Of a DNA stretch of 64,000 nt, positions 11,899-24,273 are shown piece after piece. The notes under the pieces are model-generated. The model was not told where the DNA came from, did not search any database, and saw only the letters and a program-made list of their open reading frames with translations. A program made the position numbers and the translations under genes. Positions within the stretch are counted from its first letter, which is position 1. Every line of letters begins with the position of its first letter. Source of the stretch: Diplocarpon mali (Eukaryota > Ascomycota > Leotiomycetes > Helotiales > Drepanopezizaceae); contig JAENRP010000230.1 of the NCBI GenBank assembly GCA_024741835.1, positions 1 to 64,000 on the forward strand, given 5' to 3'.

Positions 11899-13372
11899 AA
11901 TTATTATATTACTAAAGACAACGATCTACTAATGATTCTACCCTTAATAAGCACCTACCCTAAGCATTAGGATTCCTAGGGCGCAGTTCCCTAGCCGCCT
12001 AAGACCCAAAGGCCTTACTACCTGAAATAGCGACTAAGTTGGCCTATTCCTCTTAAGCTCGTACTTAAGTAAAAGCGGCCGCAATCTCCTTTAGATTCGG
12101 TTTATTTAAATCATTAAGATCTAGATCCTTACCCTTTAAAGAGCCTTTAAAAGGGACTTATCTACCCTTGCCCTTTTAGCGGTAGATATTATTAAAGGGA
12201 GCTTAAGAGCAACCCTTAGCTAAGCTAAATAGCCCCTTTATATATTAGAGGGAGCCAAGCACCTTAGTGCCTTAAGTCTTAAGACGCCTAAGGGTAGCAT
12301 TACCGCCTTAGACGGCGTATAATAGATCCTACGAATAGTTAGTTATTAATATTAGATAGATTTAAAGGCATTTATAGCTTGCTAGGTATTCGCAAGGTCG
12401 ATACTATAATAGAGGGCATAAGCTTTATTCAACTGGGCTAGCTAAAGGGCATCCTAAGTCTTTAAGACTATAGAGATTTATATCTAAGTCTCTTTAGATA
12501 GGATTTAGGCCGCCTTTTAAATTATATTAATATTGCTATTAACTTAAGTATCCTAAAGGATAATATACTTATCTTAAGCTTAAATAGGTATTTAAAATAG
12601 ATATCTATTAAAGGTCGTTAAAGTAAGAGGATATTAAAGGGCACTTATTAAGATATACTTTGCCTATTGCGTAATGCAATAGTTATACTTCTTAAAAGTG
12701 AGAGTATTAAATACGTATATATGGCCGGTATTATTCTTACTAGCCTCCTTTCTTAATATCACTTACGTATAATATACGCAAAGCACTTGAAACGCCTTAG
12801 GCAGGTCTTTTAAATTGTATTTGAGCACTATTTAAGTTAGTAATATATATATTAAAGGGGGTCGGCTAATAATCAAAGCACTTACTAATAATAATAATAG
12901 TATTAATAGGATAAGATAAGATCTACTATAGGGTTAATTAACTTAAAAGCAAGAGGGAGAATCGACCTACTTATAAGAAGTGGGAGTTAGAGTTAAGAGA
13001 TCAAAGGAGGAGGGAAGCTTAATATATATGCCTTCTCAAAGGCCCCTCTTTTCCCTTCTATAAATCATTATAATTTATAGCTATAGTGGATTACAACTCT
13101 AGATAACTCTTTAATAAAGAGTCTCGAACCTACTAGAACGCAACCAGATTATAATCGTACTACTATAAGGCTTAAATAAAGACTTTAGATTACTTCTATT
13201 ACTTAAACACCTTTCCTTTCCCTCTTTGCTATTTGCCTTTATCTTTGCTATTCTACTTCTTATATATTATCCTTATTACCTATTACACTTGCTTTTACTA
13301 TTAAGCTATTTGTCTTTACTATTTTATTCTTTATTGCTATTTAATTACTTGCTACTAATCTGCCTCTATTAT
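11899..13372. other. AT-rich interval between retroelements, content unrecognised
   Basis: No LTR, RT or integrase motif is visible. On the minus strand a frame from about 12780 down to 12000 is interrupted almost only by TAA and TAG codons, so it looks like a RIP-damaged coding region. Its inferred peptide, rich in Leu, Arg and Ala, matches no family I recognise. From about 13190 to 13370 the DNA is low-complexity CT/TA-rich, and the 60-codon plus-strand frame at 13226-13408 there is compositional. Confidence 0.4.
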
Positions 13373-13628
13373 TGTAGAGACCTGGAAGTGGAGGATCTTA
13401 TGACATAGGTCACATGGTCAGATGAGGACTAAGAAAGGGGTATATATAGGACTACTGTTATACTTAGAGACAGCGCGTAATGCCAACTACTTATTCTATC
13501 TCTAATTAGTGAATTGTCTTAGTTCTTATCTTTGGAGAGCCCGCTTGTAGTGCTTCCTCCCTTTTGTTTTAGGTCTTCCCTTAGGCCTATTTATGTATTG
13601 TCTCCCCTCTGTTTTATATTAGTGACCT
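13373..13628 (+). repeat. 5' LTR of the gag-only element
   Basis: Starts TGTAGAGACC. It contains a TATA-like box (GTATATATAGG, about 13440-13450) followed by pyrimidine-rich sequence. It aligns with 16049-16304 over its length. The last few bases are uncertain because the copies diverge after TTTTATATTA. Confidence 0.8.
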
Positions 13629-14315
13629 ACGCAGGGACTGATTTCTTTGAGATTTCGTCTTTATACGACTTCTCCTTTTGATTCTCTTAGTTCGCAGATA
13701 AGAGATCAACCCTTTAAAAAACCCCTCTTAAGATAATAATCATTCAGTTATTTGTAACTATCGGTTGTTATTCCTCTATTATTAACCTTGCAATCACTTA
13801 GTTATTTGGAACTGTCGATTGTCACTTAGCAACTATTAACAACCTTAGATTTTCCCTTTTCGGCTCTGCTTCGAAAACCCCTATTTTCTTCCTTAACTCT
13901 GAGATTCTTGGAATTTTCAGCTTTCCGATATAAAAAGTTTGACGAACCTTATAATAGCAATCTCAAATAGCGGTAGTTTCGAGTACTTAAGTAATACTAA
14001 GCGTAAACTCCAACTGGAAGTGCCTCCTTAGAATCTTTAGAAATCCGAATCTGATACTTTAGCTGCCTCCACTCGATAGAATCCTATTCTTTGCTTTAGA
14101 AATAACCCCTAGGATATACTGATTTCGAGAACTAATAGGAATTGTCCTAGAAGCTAAGATGAATCTTTCTTAGAAACTGTATCTTAGAAATTAGTCTTTG
14201 ATTTAATAAACCTTTTCTTACTACTAGTGATTGCAGTACCTTTATTTATTACTTTACACCTACTAAAGAAGTCTTAACGAAGTATAAATAAACTTTCTGC
14301 GAAAGCCGGATTTTC

Positions 14316-14338
14316 ACTCTTAGGCCAGGCCTGCGAGT
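14316..14338 (+). repeat. 23-bp palindromic motif, gag-only element copy 1
   Basis: One of the best-preserved copies: left arm ACTCTTAGGCC, centre A, right arm GGCCTGCGAGT. It lies just upstream of the gag start at 14389. Confidence 0.8.
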
Positions 14339-14388
14339 AGGAATATAAAAATACGATTTTATATAATTCGAGTTCTTTACCTTCCCCT

Positions 14389-15341
14389 TTGATAACTGCA
14401 CCTGCTTTTTTAATATCGATATTAGAAAATACTAAAAACACTAACTTTAAACCTCCTACCGACCCTTTACTTAAATCTTTTCAAGCTTGCCTTAGTTACT
14501 TTAAGATTGATTCGGATTCTAAAAACTCTTTAGAATACCTTAAGTCCTATATTCGACCTAGCTCTCCTCCTATTGAAATGAATAAAGCGATAATGGCCGC
14601 CTTTAAAGTTATTACTAATCATTTTCCCCTCCCTAGTTCCCCTAGTGCTCCTTATTTCACTAGAGCTAATATTACTAATTTCCTTAAATAATACAAGGAG
14701 ACTTATTATAATTTTAGCATTAAATATAATAAGATGATTAATCGACTTCCTTGCTACTGCAACTAAACTAGCAAAGATATTATTAAGTCTTTGCTTAAGT
14801 AGAAGCTTTGCGAATCCTAAGAACTTCTTACTAAGGCTCTTAAATCTGAATTTTAAGAATTTGATAGATAGCAGATTCGTAATACGCTAGCCTTTCTAAA
14901 GGAGTTTATTCTTTTTACTCGCATTCCTAAGGAACTTAAAAACTACTATCGGACCTTTACTTGAGTATCAAATACCTTAATCGACTAGAAGATTCTTAGT
15001 AAAGTTGAAAGAGGACGCTTATTCTTACTTAGATTACCTATTAGCCTTTAAAATAAGATTATTAAGCATTTTAGGATTAATAAGCGTAATCCTATAATAT
15101 ACGCTTAATTTAAAGACTTCTCGACCTTTGCCTTAAAATCAGACCTTAGCAAAAGGACTATTAAGGCAATAGAAAAGGAGAAAGAGCCTACCTCTTCCTT
15201 TACTAAAGATCTTAAAAGCCTAGTATAAGAACATTCGAAGGCCCTAGAGATTACTAAAGAAGCAAAGAGAAATCTAGTAGTGATTCCCTTTACTCGCAGT
15301 CCTAGCCTAGGAGTAAAATCTGCTTTAAAAATCAAAGAACT
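14389..15341 (+). pseudogene. Gypsy-type gag relic of the gag-only element
   Basis: An open stretch of 100 codons (14389-14691) continues past TAA/TAG stops to about 15340. The inferred peptide has the order of fungal gypsy gag proteins: a T-R-A-N-I-T-x-F-L-K block, then R-L-P-C-Y-C, and later a T-F-T-x-V-S-N-T-L and G-R-L-F-L-x-x-L-P-I-S-L block. No zinc knuckle is recognisable and no pol follows. Residues that differ from typical gag are mostly C-to-T or G-to-A products. Confidence 0.65.
15292..15314 (-). repeat. 23-bp palindromic motif, gag-only element copy 2
   Basis: Reads ACTCGCAGTCC, T, AGCCTAGGAGT. It is the opposite orientation to the copy at 14316 and sits inside the gag frame. Confidence 0.75.
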
Positions 15342-15722
15342 TAAAGTCTAGTTTTCTAAACTCCATATCTAATATTTAAAAACCTCAATTAAAGGCCTTC
15401 TTTAGGAAACTTATTACGCCTCTTAGTTTAGTAATCAATAGGCTTTAGAAGGTAAAAACTAATATACGAACTTTAAATACTTAAATCCAGCTTCCTTTAA
15501 GTTAAATAAGCGAGTTACCACCCTAGAGAGGCTTAATAATCGAATATAGCTATATTAAAGAAATTCTTAAATTATTAATTGAATTTTATATAAAGCCTGG
15601 ATTTTCTTTAGTAAAGACGCCTTTTAAGTTGATTAAAGCATATATGCTTAGGATTACTTAAAATTGTCTTCGAATTTTCTTTAAAACTGCGATTTAATAC
15701 CTTTAATAACTTCGAGCTTTTA

Positions 15723-15869
15723 ACTCGCGGTCCTAGCCTAGGAATTGCATTACCAAAGGAGGAAAAGGAGTTTTGTTATTTTTATTCATTTATTACCGCA
15801 CCTTCCCCCCCTTTCCCCTCTCCCTTTATATATTTCTTTAAAATCCACTCGCAGGCCTAACCTATAAGT
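15723..15869 (-). repeat. Two 23-bp palindromic motifs, gag-only element copies 3 and 4
   Basis: Copies at 15723-15745 (ACTCGCGGTCC, T, AGCCTAGGAAT) and 15847-15869 (ACTCGCAGGCC, T, AACCTATAAGT). They flank pyrimidine-rich noncoding DNA before the poly-A tract. Confidence 0.7.
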
Positions 15870-15870
15870 T

Positions 15871-15895
15871 AANAAAAAAAAAAAAAAAAAAAAAA
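15871..15895 (+). repeat. Poly-A tract with one ambiguous base
   Basis: Twenty-odd A residues with a single N at 15873. This is the only ambiguous base I noticed in the window and is probably a sequencing or polishing artefact of the homopolymer. Confidence 0.9.
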
Positions 15896-16048
15896 CCCCT
15901 TTCTCCTCTTCCTACCTTTACGACTTTAAGTACTAACCTTACTTGCACTTATTGTTTTTGCAAATAGGGATTGGTATTCTCAACTTATAAGAGTCTTATA
16001 TCTTCGCTAATAGTAGCAAGGGCTGCTACTTAAGTTAGTTAAGGTATA

Positions 16049-16304
16049 TATAAAGACCTAAAAGTAGAGGATCTTAAAATATAAGTTATATAATTAGATA
16101 AGGACTAAGAAAGGGGTATATATAGGACTACTATTATACTTAAAGATAGCGCGTAATGCTAACCACCTATTCTACCCCTAATTAGTGAATTATCCTAGTT
16201 CTTGTCTTCGGAGAGCCCGCTTGTAGTGCTTCCTCCCTCTTGTTTTAGGTCTTCCCTTAGGCCTATTCATGTATTGTCTCCCCTCTGTTTTATATTATAT
16301 ACCT
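16049..16304 (+). repeat. 3' LTR of the gag-only element
   Basis: 256 bases starting TATAAAGACC (ancestral TGTAGAGACC). More G-to-A changes than in the 5' copy near its start, fewer further in. That mosaic fits independent RIP of the two LTRs. Confidence 0.8.
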
Positions 16305-17092
16305 GTTTTGCGTACTTCCTTATGCGAGTTGAAAAGGTCTTTTTAAAAGAAAGTACTGCTAGTATTAGTACGCAGATTCCTATGCAAGAGGCAAGCTGCC
16401 CTTATTCCTAAGGTCATCCTATACAGCTATACCATATACGATATAAGGGGTTTTGTATATATTTCAAATGGCTATTCAGCTGGAGGACTTCGGAAGGATA
16501 TCTATATACAGCTAAGAGGGACTATAGGAGGGAGGACATTTATAAGTATAAAGGTACTATCTCAATTATATAGAGATAGATAGATATTATAATAGATTCT
16601 TTTTAATAATAAGTACTTAACTATATTTATATGAATATCGATTACTAGTATAGAACCTACAAATATATATAAAGTAGATTCCTTTAAAATCATACTAAGG
16701 TTTTCTATAAGTATTCGCTTTTATATAAGAGAGTACTCTTTACCTCTATCAGTTCTCTACTGCTTGATTATACGATTATACTAAGTTTATAAAAGGCTGA
16801 TTATCTTCTTATTTACTTCAAATGTATTAGATTTATTTATATAGGTCTATTCCTATCTAGCTATTATAGTTAGGCAAGTGAAGATAAAGGCGTATTTATA
16901 ACTGTTAAGGCTAGTTGGCTTTAAATGAACTACGTCGATATATAGCTTATCAAATGCCTTTATAGGTCAAGGGCGAGCTAAACGTTTATTAACATATTAA
17001 AGAGGTCTGCCTTTTTCGCAAGGGGCGCAAATTCGCGTCTTCTTAGATTTTATTTCCTTAATCTATATATTAGTAATAGCAGATTAGGTCTT
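16305..17092 (-). pseudogene. Copia-3 integrase fragment
   Basis: Minus-strand reading shows the HHCC tail (C-A-P-C-E-K-G) near 17010-17035, then the integrase core from about 16950, with a Y-I-D-V-V-H block and later T-D-R-G-K-E-Y. This order identifies rve-type integrase. It continues the integrase start at 24279-24330 across the Copia-2 insertion. Sequence below about 16410 is too degraded to assign. Confidence 0.75.
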
Positions 17093-17264
17093 TGTTGCGC
17101 CATAAGGAGCCTCAGGCACTGAGGCATCTGAGGACTGGCTTATGTAATGTACCCCTGAAGTGGCCACGGAGCACTTCTATAAAGGGAGCTCAGGTATACA
17201 GTTAGAGTAGAATTTTACAAGCTTCTGCCACTATTGAGAATCTACCTTTAAATATAGTACGATA
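17093..17264 (+). repeat. Copia-2 5' LTR
   Basis: 172 bases from TGTTGCGC to ACGATA (ancestral ACGACA). The following GTTATTAGTAC occupies the primer-site position but does not match the initiator-tRNA site of the other copia families. Confidence 0.95.
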
Positions 17265-17469
17265 GTTATTAGTACTATTCGCAACTCCTAAGGAGTAAAC
17301 GATTAAAAATCTACTATGTTTAGAGACTTCTTAGAGAGGTTTTACTACTATTTTTCATCCATTTTCCCTTGCCTATACGCATTATACGACCTGACTTAAT
17401 ATTCCAACGCTCTTAGCCAACTAATACTATACTCCCTACTATCTTAGTCAATATAAGCGAATACTAGTA

Positions 17470-20400
17470 AAAAGAAGCTTAGGAGCTTAGCTCTAGTGGA
17501 GTTATACTTTAGGATAGGAAGTTATAGCGCATTTGGTACGCTAAGCTAGAGTTTTAGGCCGAATTTCTACGCCTTTAGAAGTATATAGAGAAGCTAAGAC
17601 AGGTTAATAACCTTGAACTATATACTATAGAGATAGGAAACCAAGCTCTGCTCTATAAGAACGAAGCTCTATATCTGCTAGATCTAGAAATAGAACTGCT
17701 ATAGCTTGAAAAAATTGTGGAAGGATAGGACTAGAGAGTATTGCAAAGCTACTATAAGTTATACTAATAGTAGGAAGCTATCGATTAATAAACGCTAGCT
17801 CTACTACTACTTATAAAGACAATAGCTAAAGATATAGAGCTAGAGTATAAAATGGCGGTAATGTAATATAATCTCTTAATAGAAACGTGGAAAAGGAATA
17901 GGAGCTCTTACACTTAGTTATACTATTGGATTACTAAGATAGTATACCCTACGTTGCTTTAAGTAGTGTAATATAACTATAAGGAAGCAGGGAAACTGTT
18001 AATTTAATAGATCGTGGAGCACTTGCGTAGGGAACTAGCCCCCTCTGAGGTTAGTATAATAGAGTCAATTCAAGAAGACTATAACACTAAGCTCTTTGAA
18101 ACTAGGAGTAGTAAAGTGGACCTGAAGACCTGGCTTGCTAGCTTTAAGGAGATCTATTAAGAAGCTTGAACTTATAGAATCCCAGAGGTTTAAGGCTCCT
18201 TTGCGATTATAAAGTTTCTATAGTCGGTTTACCGCTAGGCTCCTACTTGGTCTTAGCAGACCTAGGCAGAGCTTATTAAAGATAATAAGCTAGGTCTAAA
18301 GCATAGAAAAGATATAGTCTACTATATTAATTGGTTCTTGAGCTTAATAGAGCAAAGCCTTATAAGCTCCTTATCAAAGGCAACCCTTAGAGTATACGCC
18401 TTGCTTAAAGGAGTAGGCGATTATACTAATCTAAGAGCACTAAGTAAAGGCAAGGCGAAGAAGACTCTTAAGGAGAGCGTTAAAAAGTGCCCTTGCCCTT
18501 AGGTCAAAAATCACTTCTAGAACCTAGAAGAGTATAATAGGCTGAAATACGCCTTAACTAGCGCTAAGGAAGGTACGCTTTAAAACCTCCTTAGCTATAA
18601 TAAGGTTAAAAGAACGCGTGAAAACCTTGCTTCCTTAGAATGGAGAGAGCTTTATACTAAGCTCTCTTATATTAAATAAGCTCCTATAGATCAATTTAAA
18701 GAGAGAATATCTATTAAAGCTTTAGGGAGCGGTAAATCTAAGATTATCGCCGCCCTCTTAGATCCAGCTCTTTTCGAAGACTTTACCCTAGGAATATACT
18801 CTACCCTTAGAGCTCCTTACGCTCTCTCGAATACAACCCTACTCGATAACTGCGCCGCGACGCACCTTATTAATTAAGAGGAGCTTTTAGTTCCTAGATT
18901 ATTAAAAATCGCATATCCCTAGGACTATATAGAGGCAGGGAGCTTGAGTCTGCTAATAAGGAGGAAGGGTATATATCTGATAAAAGGGGTTTTCGCCAAT
19001 AGAGGAGACTTAGAGCTTAGGAATATAGCGCTTATAGATAGGTTTAATATTAATATTATCTTAGAGCCTCTTTTAAAGAAGGCTAGGGTATAGTATATAG
19101 GCTTAGATGCGACGCTTTAAAGGGGTATAGCAGATAATAATATAATTATGAAGTAGCTGGAGTATAGGTTGAATGTTATAGTGTTTGAATATAAGCCTAT
19201 TAACTTTTATAACGCTCTTAACTCGCTATGCTATGCTTAACTAACCTGCCTAGCTTTCCCTACTTTATAATAGCGTTTGCAAAGCTAATATAAACCCTTA
19301 AGAAGCAGCATATTCCTAAGAGCTAGGAACGATTCGGCAGATATTTGGCACCTTCGATTAAGCTATTTAAGAGCTAAGGCGCTTAAGAAGCTTATGCTAA
19401 ATATAAGGGGGGTGAAGATCAAGGGGAAGCTATAAATCAATTGTAAAGCTTATGCTTAAGCAAAAGCTAAGCAAAAGCCTTTTAGAAGAGAGTTAGATTT
19501 CAAGGCTTTAAGACTGTTCTTTAGATACTCCTAGGACCTATTTGACTATAGTATATCAAGCCTCTTTTTAGAAAGCTGGCTTCTCTTAATTAAAGATGAA
19601 TTTAATAGGAAGTTATTTAGATATACTCTGCTTTATAAGTCCTTAACGCTAGTTCTAAGAGCTCTTTAATCTTTTAAAGCATAGGTGAAGCGCTATTATT
19701 GCCTCTCCTTATATATTCTAAGGAGCGATAATAATATCTTGGTATTTCCCTTATAAGGAGTATCGAAATATAGAGAGTAGTGCAAAGCTAAAGGCATAGA
19801 GGTAGAAGTCACTTTATCCTATACTTATAAACTAAATAGAGCTTTCGAAAGAGCAGGAGTAGAGATTATTGAAAAGGCACTTACTATACTAATCTTTGCT
19901 AACCTCTTAGAGTACTTATGGCTTGAAGCTATACTAGTAGTAATATACCTTTATAATATCGGCCTATTAAAGCGCAGGGGATGGAAGAGTCCAAATGAGG
20001 TACTTTAGCTTTAGTTTAAATAATACTTTAGGTGGTATGATCCGCAGATTACTATAAAGCTTACTACTAATTTAAGACTAGAATAGGGGGGTATAAAAGC
20101 ATATAGAGCGCGCGCGTACCTATTAGCAAAGGAGAGGGAAGCTTTAAAGAATAAGAGAGCTTTTAAAACTATGCTATAAGGGTATATTAGATACCTAGTT
20201 GGTTACTGCTCTATTAATATATATAGGATCTAAGTGCCTAAGCTCCGAAAGGTTATAATCTCTCGAAATATCGAATTCGATAAGTCCAAATTCTACTCTA
20301 AGGAGTATGAAAAGGTGGCTAGCTACCTACTTCTAATTATTAAGGAGATTGTGCAAATGATTAAAGAAGAGGAGGAGGAAGCTTAGGATACTGAGTTAAT

Positions 20401-22800
20401 CATCGAGAATATAAAGGGAGCTTTAGACGAGTAGCCTGCGGATAACCTAGTAAGAGGTGAGCCTATTAATCTTTTACTAATAGAAGCTCTAAGCTCAGAT
20501 CTATCGAGGGCTCTTGTCCCCTATAAGGCTACTTATAGCGTTTCTACTCTAGCTACTTAGGAGTAGCTGCTTAGTAGCAAAGGGTTAGACGCTTTAAGAT
20601 AACTGTCAATAGTTAGAAGGAGCATCGAAAGTGATATTATAAATGCTAGTTCCGCTAGAGAGCGTAATACTAGGCCTTTAGTTGCTATACGAATTAAGCA
20701 ATCGCAAGGGTAGGAGCAGGCCCTTTAATTACTAGAAGCTCTACTATAGGCAACTGGTAAAGAAGCACGCTAGCTCTTATTAGAAGCACCGATCGATCGG
20801 GAGCTACGCTAGGATATAGAAGCTCTTAAGGGTAATACCGAAAGAGGGAGCTCTTTAAAACTAATAGAAGCTTAGCCTAAAGTACTTAATATAAGGGCCT
20901 TTCGAAAACGCAAAAAGCCTAATAAGAAGTAGGAAATGGTACTTATACCGCTTTACAGGTCGAAAAGGAGAAGAGGGAGCAGGAATGCTATATACGCAAT
21001 ATGCGTTAAGGATCTCCTACTAGCCTTTAAAGAACTTAAAATATATCAATTAGAGTAAGTAAATAGCTTTATATCGACTTTCTAGCTAAGTTAGAAGCCT
21101 GCAAGAACTAATGGAGAAGAGTATAAAGCAGTATACTACATTATTGCTATAGTGACTTAATCTAGAAGCTTTAGAGGAAACTCTACCTTTCTAATTCTAC
21201 CTTAAGATAAGCTTTCTAAAGTGCTAACTTATTGGAAGGAGCTTGTAAATCACCCTTTCGGAGAGCAATTTAAAGAGGGAGCTAGAACTGAGATTAAGAA
21301 CTTAGAAGCGCGCAATTGCTAGAGAGTGATTGATAGAAGCGAGGCTATAACAAGGCCTATACTACTGAAGTGGGTCTTTACTTATAAGCTAAGCTCCTCT
21401 AAGGAGATTAGCCGCTTTAGGTCAAGAATTATAATAAGGGGAGATCTTTAGGAGGAAGCTTCTATTTTCTCTACTTACGCTATAACGCTTATATTAAGAT
21501 CTTTTAGGGTTATAATAGCAATAGCCGCTAAATTCGATATAAAGCTTTAATAGTTTGATATTATTAACGCCTTTATAAATGCTAAAAGAGACCCTTAGAG
21601 CGCGCTAGTTATTTGCTTTTTACTAGATAGTTAAAAGTAGAAAGATAAGGTAGTAGAGCTCGATTGCGCCTTATACGGCCTTTAAGACTCCTTAGCACTT
21701 TAGTACAGGGATTTCATTAGTACTCTAAAGTCTCTGAAGCTTACCCCTCTTAGTAAGGAGCCTTATATATTCGTTAATAAGGATAGGACTATGTTTATAG
21801 CCTTCTACATTAATAATATATAAGTAATATACTACTCCTCTTATATAAAGGAAGCTTAGAAGACTATAGAGGGACTGCGCAAAGTATACAAATTAATAGC
21901 TATAGGAGATATTAAGTGGTTCTTAGGGGTGAGAGTCTCTTAAGATAGGAAGTAAGGTATAATTACTCTACTTTATAACGCTTATATTAAGAAGATAGTA
22001 AAGAGGTTCGGCCTTAATATAAGGCGTTTCCTTAATATGCCGCTCCCCTACTTCGAACTTAAAAAGAACTACGAAATAGCTCCCTACTTGAGAATTAAGG
22101 AGTTCTAGGAAAAAGTAGGCTTTGCCTTATATATAACTATTATACTACGCTTAAATATAGCTTTTGCAGTCGCCTAGCTATCTTATTTCTATATAAACCT
22201 AAGCTCCAAATACCTTAAAGCTATCAATTGGATAATATACTACCTTTTTAGTATACGCTTCCTAGGAATCACTTATAGTCGATTTAGCAGATTAAATAAC
22301 TTAATAGTATCGTTAGATGCTTCCTTTACAGATGATCTAGAGATAAGGCGCTCCTCCTACGATTTTATTATATTCCTATTTAAAGGAGCAATCGTTTGAA
22401 AGGCCTTAAAGCAACCGATAGTTACTACTTCTACTATAAAGGCTGAGCTCTTAGGAGTAGCGCATATAGCAAAGGAGATAATAGCTTTAAGACGGTTCTT
22501 TAAGGAAATACAGCTTAAGGTAAAAGCTTTATAGTCTATATTTTACAATAATCAATAGATAATATGGCTTATTATAAGAGACTCTTAAAGGATTTCTACA
22601 AAGCTCTAATACATTAATATATATAATATATAGCTATAATAGGAGCATTAAAAAGGGAGCTTTCAAGTGGCCTATCTCCCTACTAAGGATATGCATGCTA
22701 ATAGCCTTATTAAAAACCTTCCTTAATAAAAGTTCGAGAGCTTTATTAAGCTTTTGAACCTTTAAGACGCAAGAGGTCTAATTGAGAAGCTAGCATTTTA
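17470..22800 (+). pseudogene. Copia-2 gag-pol relic
   Basis: Continuous copia reading broken by TAA/TAG. Gag is about 17470-18660 with a zinc-knuckle-like C-P-C-P-x7-F-x5-E-Y-N-R-L block near 18490-18545. Protease is near 18835-18870, with the active-site block L-D-N-C-A-A-T-H-L-I-N instead of the usual D-S/T-G. GAG-pre-integrase (W-H-L-R-L) is near 19340, integrase about 19500-20300, RT about 21230-22000 with F-Y-I-N-N-I (ancestral F-Y-I-D-D-I) near 21797-21820, and RNase H about 22140-22800 with D-A-S-F-T-D. It shares the protease variant and overall sequence with Copia-4, so the two families are related. Confidence 0.85.
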
Positions 22801-22949
22801 AATGCTTTATAATCCTTTTATATCTCCTTTATAATAGCAAGTAAGAAGGAAGCGTAAGATAGGGTTCAATTTTCCTTATACTAATATATAAGGAGGCTTA
22901 AAACCAACTCCCTTAAATAATCAGAACCTTTAATAGCTCTGCGAATAAT

Positions 22950-23835
22950 ATAAAGGCGCGTCCCTATCGAGAAGCAACCGACTCCTCCGGTGGCATAGCC
23001 CTAGGAGCCGCCTGGGGAGTAATAATAGGAGCAGCCGCAGGAGCCTTAAAAGCCTCTGCGAAGCGGGCGGCGAGGCCAAGAGGTACTATAATCGGCGGCG
23101 GCAGGAGCTCCTAACCAACTGGTTCTAGGAAGCTATTAGCTATAGTATAAGAAAGCTTATAATTAACGTACCCTTTAATAATACCACCTCCTTTATCTCT
23201 CTTTAGCGCGCCTTCTAAAGCTCTTCTCTTACCTTCCTCTTAATAGCAGCAAGGCCTTAAACTGCTTATTAGTGGCAAACCACTTAAAAGGAGCTTAAGA
23301 ATATACCGCGGAGTTACTATTATTCTCCTTTAATAAGAATATATAATCTTCCTACGCTTTTAAGGCGCCGATAGGAAGCTCTTAGCATACGTAGCCTCCC
23401 TTTATATAACAAAAGCAGCATACTCCTACTATGCTATTAAAGCATACGCTAGCCGACTTCCTAGCTAGGAAGCTTTAAACGTACCCCTTATATAGTATAT
23501 TCCTTATTAGCCCCTGCTTTAGCTTGCGATAGGAGGAGGGAGCTGCAGAGGGGACCGCCGGTATTCTAGGAACTACGGCCTAGGGGGTGGCAGGGAGGGG
23601 AGGAAGCGCGCTCCCTCTTAGGAGTGTTATTATATTAAACGTCTTAGGCGCATTATCATCCTCCTATTATCTGCCGCGCTAAGAAGCTCTAAGCTATATT
23701 TAAGCATAACGACTTTACTATAAGTCTTTAGCAAAAGTAAGGAAGCACAATTAGGAAGCTTATAGTAGTAGCCTTAATAGGGCACTCCTTAGAGTTGTTA
23801 TTACTATTCTCCATTTTAAAGTGATTATTTAAAGA
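22950..23835 (-). pseudogene. Antisense Cys-cluster gene carried by Copia-2
   Basis: A minus-strand frame, GC-richer than its surroundings, lies between the end of RNase H and the 3' LTR. It has a Pro/Ala-rich part (about 23640-23540) and then a Cys cluster (about 23460-23385) with C-F-N-x5-C-C-x-C-x7-C, followed by a charged region. The cluster matches the C-F-N-x5-C-x2-C-x6-C of the gene at 33-565, and an S-F-L-A-R-K-S stretch aligns with its C-I-A-R-G-S. Stops are TAA or TAG at former Gln or Trp codons. An ATG on the minus strand at about 23816 is in another frame, so the true start or an intron is unresolved. Function is unknown; a zinc-binding or nucleic-acid-binding role is inference only. 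Confidence 0.6.
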
Positions 23836-24101
23836 AGTATAAGGAAGGAAAGCTTTATAAGGGAAAAACGCGTACTTTTATAGGCGCGCTGCCTTTATTA
23901 ACTTTCCTTTGATACCTGATTTAGCTTCTATTCTATAGAGGAAGCACTTAGAACGCGCTCTCTCTTTTATTTATTATAGCTTTGTCAAGCAATTTTTATT
24001 ATTCTAAAAGCTAGGGAGTATAATAAAGGAGTCTTATATACTAGATCTAGCGCTAGTTATAGCTAAGCCTAGCTTAGGAGCTGCTTCTTACCTAGGGGGT
24101 G

Positions 24102-24273
24102 TGTTGCGCTATAAGGAGCCTTAGGCACTAAGGCATCTGAGGACTGGCTTATGTAATGTACCCCTGAAGTGGCCACAGAGCACTTCTATAAAGGGAGCTC
24201 AGGTATACAGTTAGAGTAGAATTTTACAAGCTTCTGCCACCACTGAGAATCCACCTCTAAATACAGCACGACA
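24102..24273 (+). repeat. Copia-2 3' LTR
   Basis: 172 bases from TGTTGCGC to ACGACA. This copy keeps the ancestral CA end. A short G-rich polypurine tract (AGGGGGTG, 24094-24101) precedes it. Confidence 0.95.

Larger units (their letters stand above)
13373..16304 (+). mobile_element. Gag-only LTR element (non-autonomous gypsy type)
   Basis: About 2.9 kb bounded by two direct LTRs of 256 bases each. The interior holds a gag-like frame but no protease, RT, RNase H or integrase. It would have depended on another element for replication. No clear TSD is visible (ATTAT before; GTTTT or TATAC after, depending on the LTR end chosen). To its right lies the truncated end of Copia-3, so one side may have been deleted. 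Confidence 0.75.
17093..24273 (+). mobile_element. Copia-2: complete nested Ty1/copia element with an antisense gene
   Basis: 7181 bases bounded by two 172-base LTRs and an exact 5-bp target duplication GTCTT (17088-17092 and 24274-24278). It inserted into Copia-3 integrase. Its pol is RIP-damaged, but the LTRs differ at only 11 positions by my count, all transitions. An extra antisense frame lies between RNase H and the 3' LTR. Confidence 0.95.

Noticed and set aside
13226..13408. 60-codon Leu/Tyr-rich plus-strand frame that looks like a membrane segment
   Set aside because: Low-complexity CT/TA-rich DNA that runs into an LTR; the hydrophobicity is a by-product of composition.
15871..15895. 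Poly-A tract as the tail of a LINE or retroprocessed gene
   Set aside because: It lies inside the gag-only LTR element, upstream of its 3' LTR, and no LINE domain precedes it.
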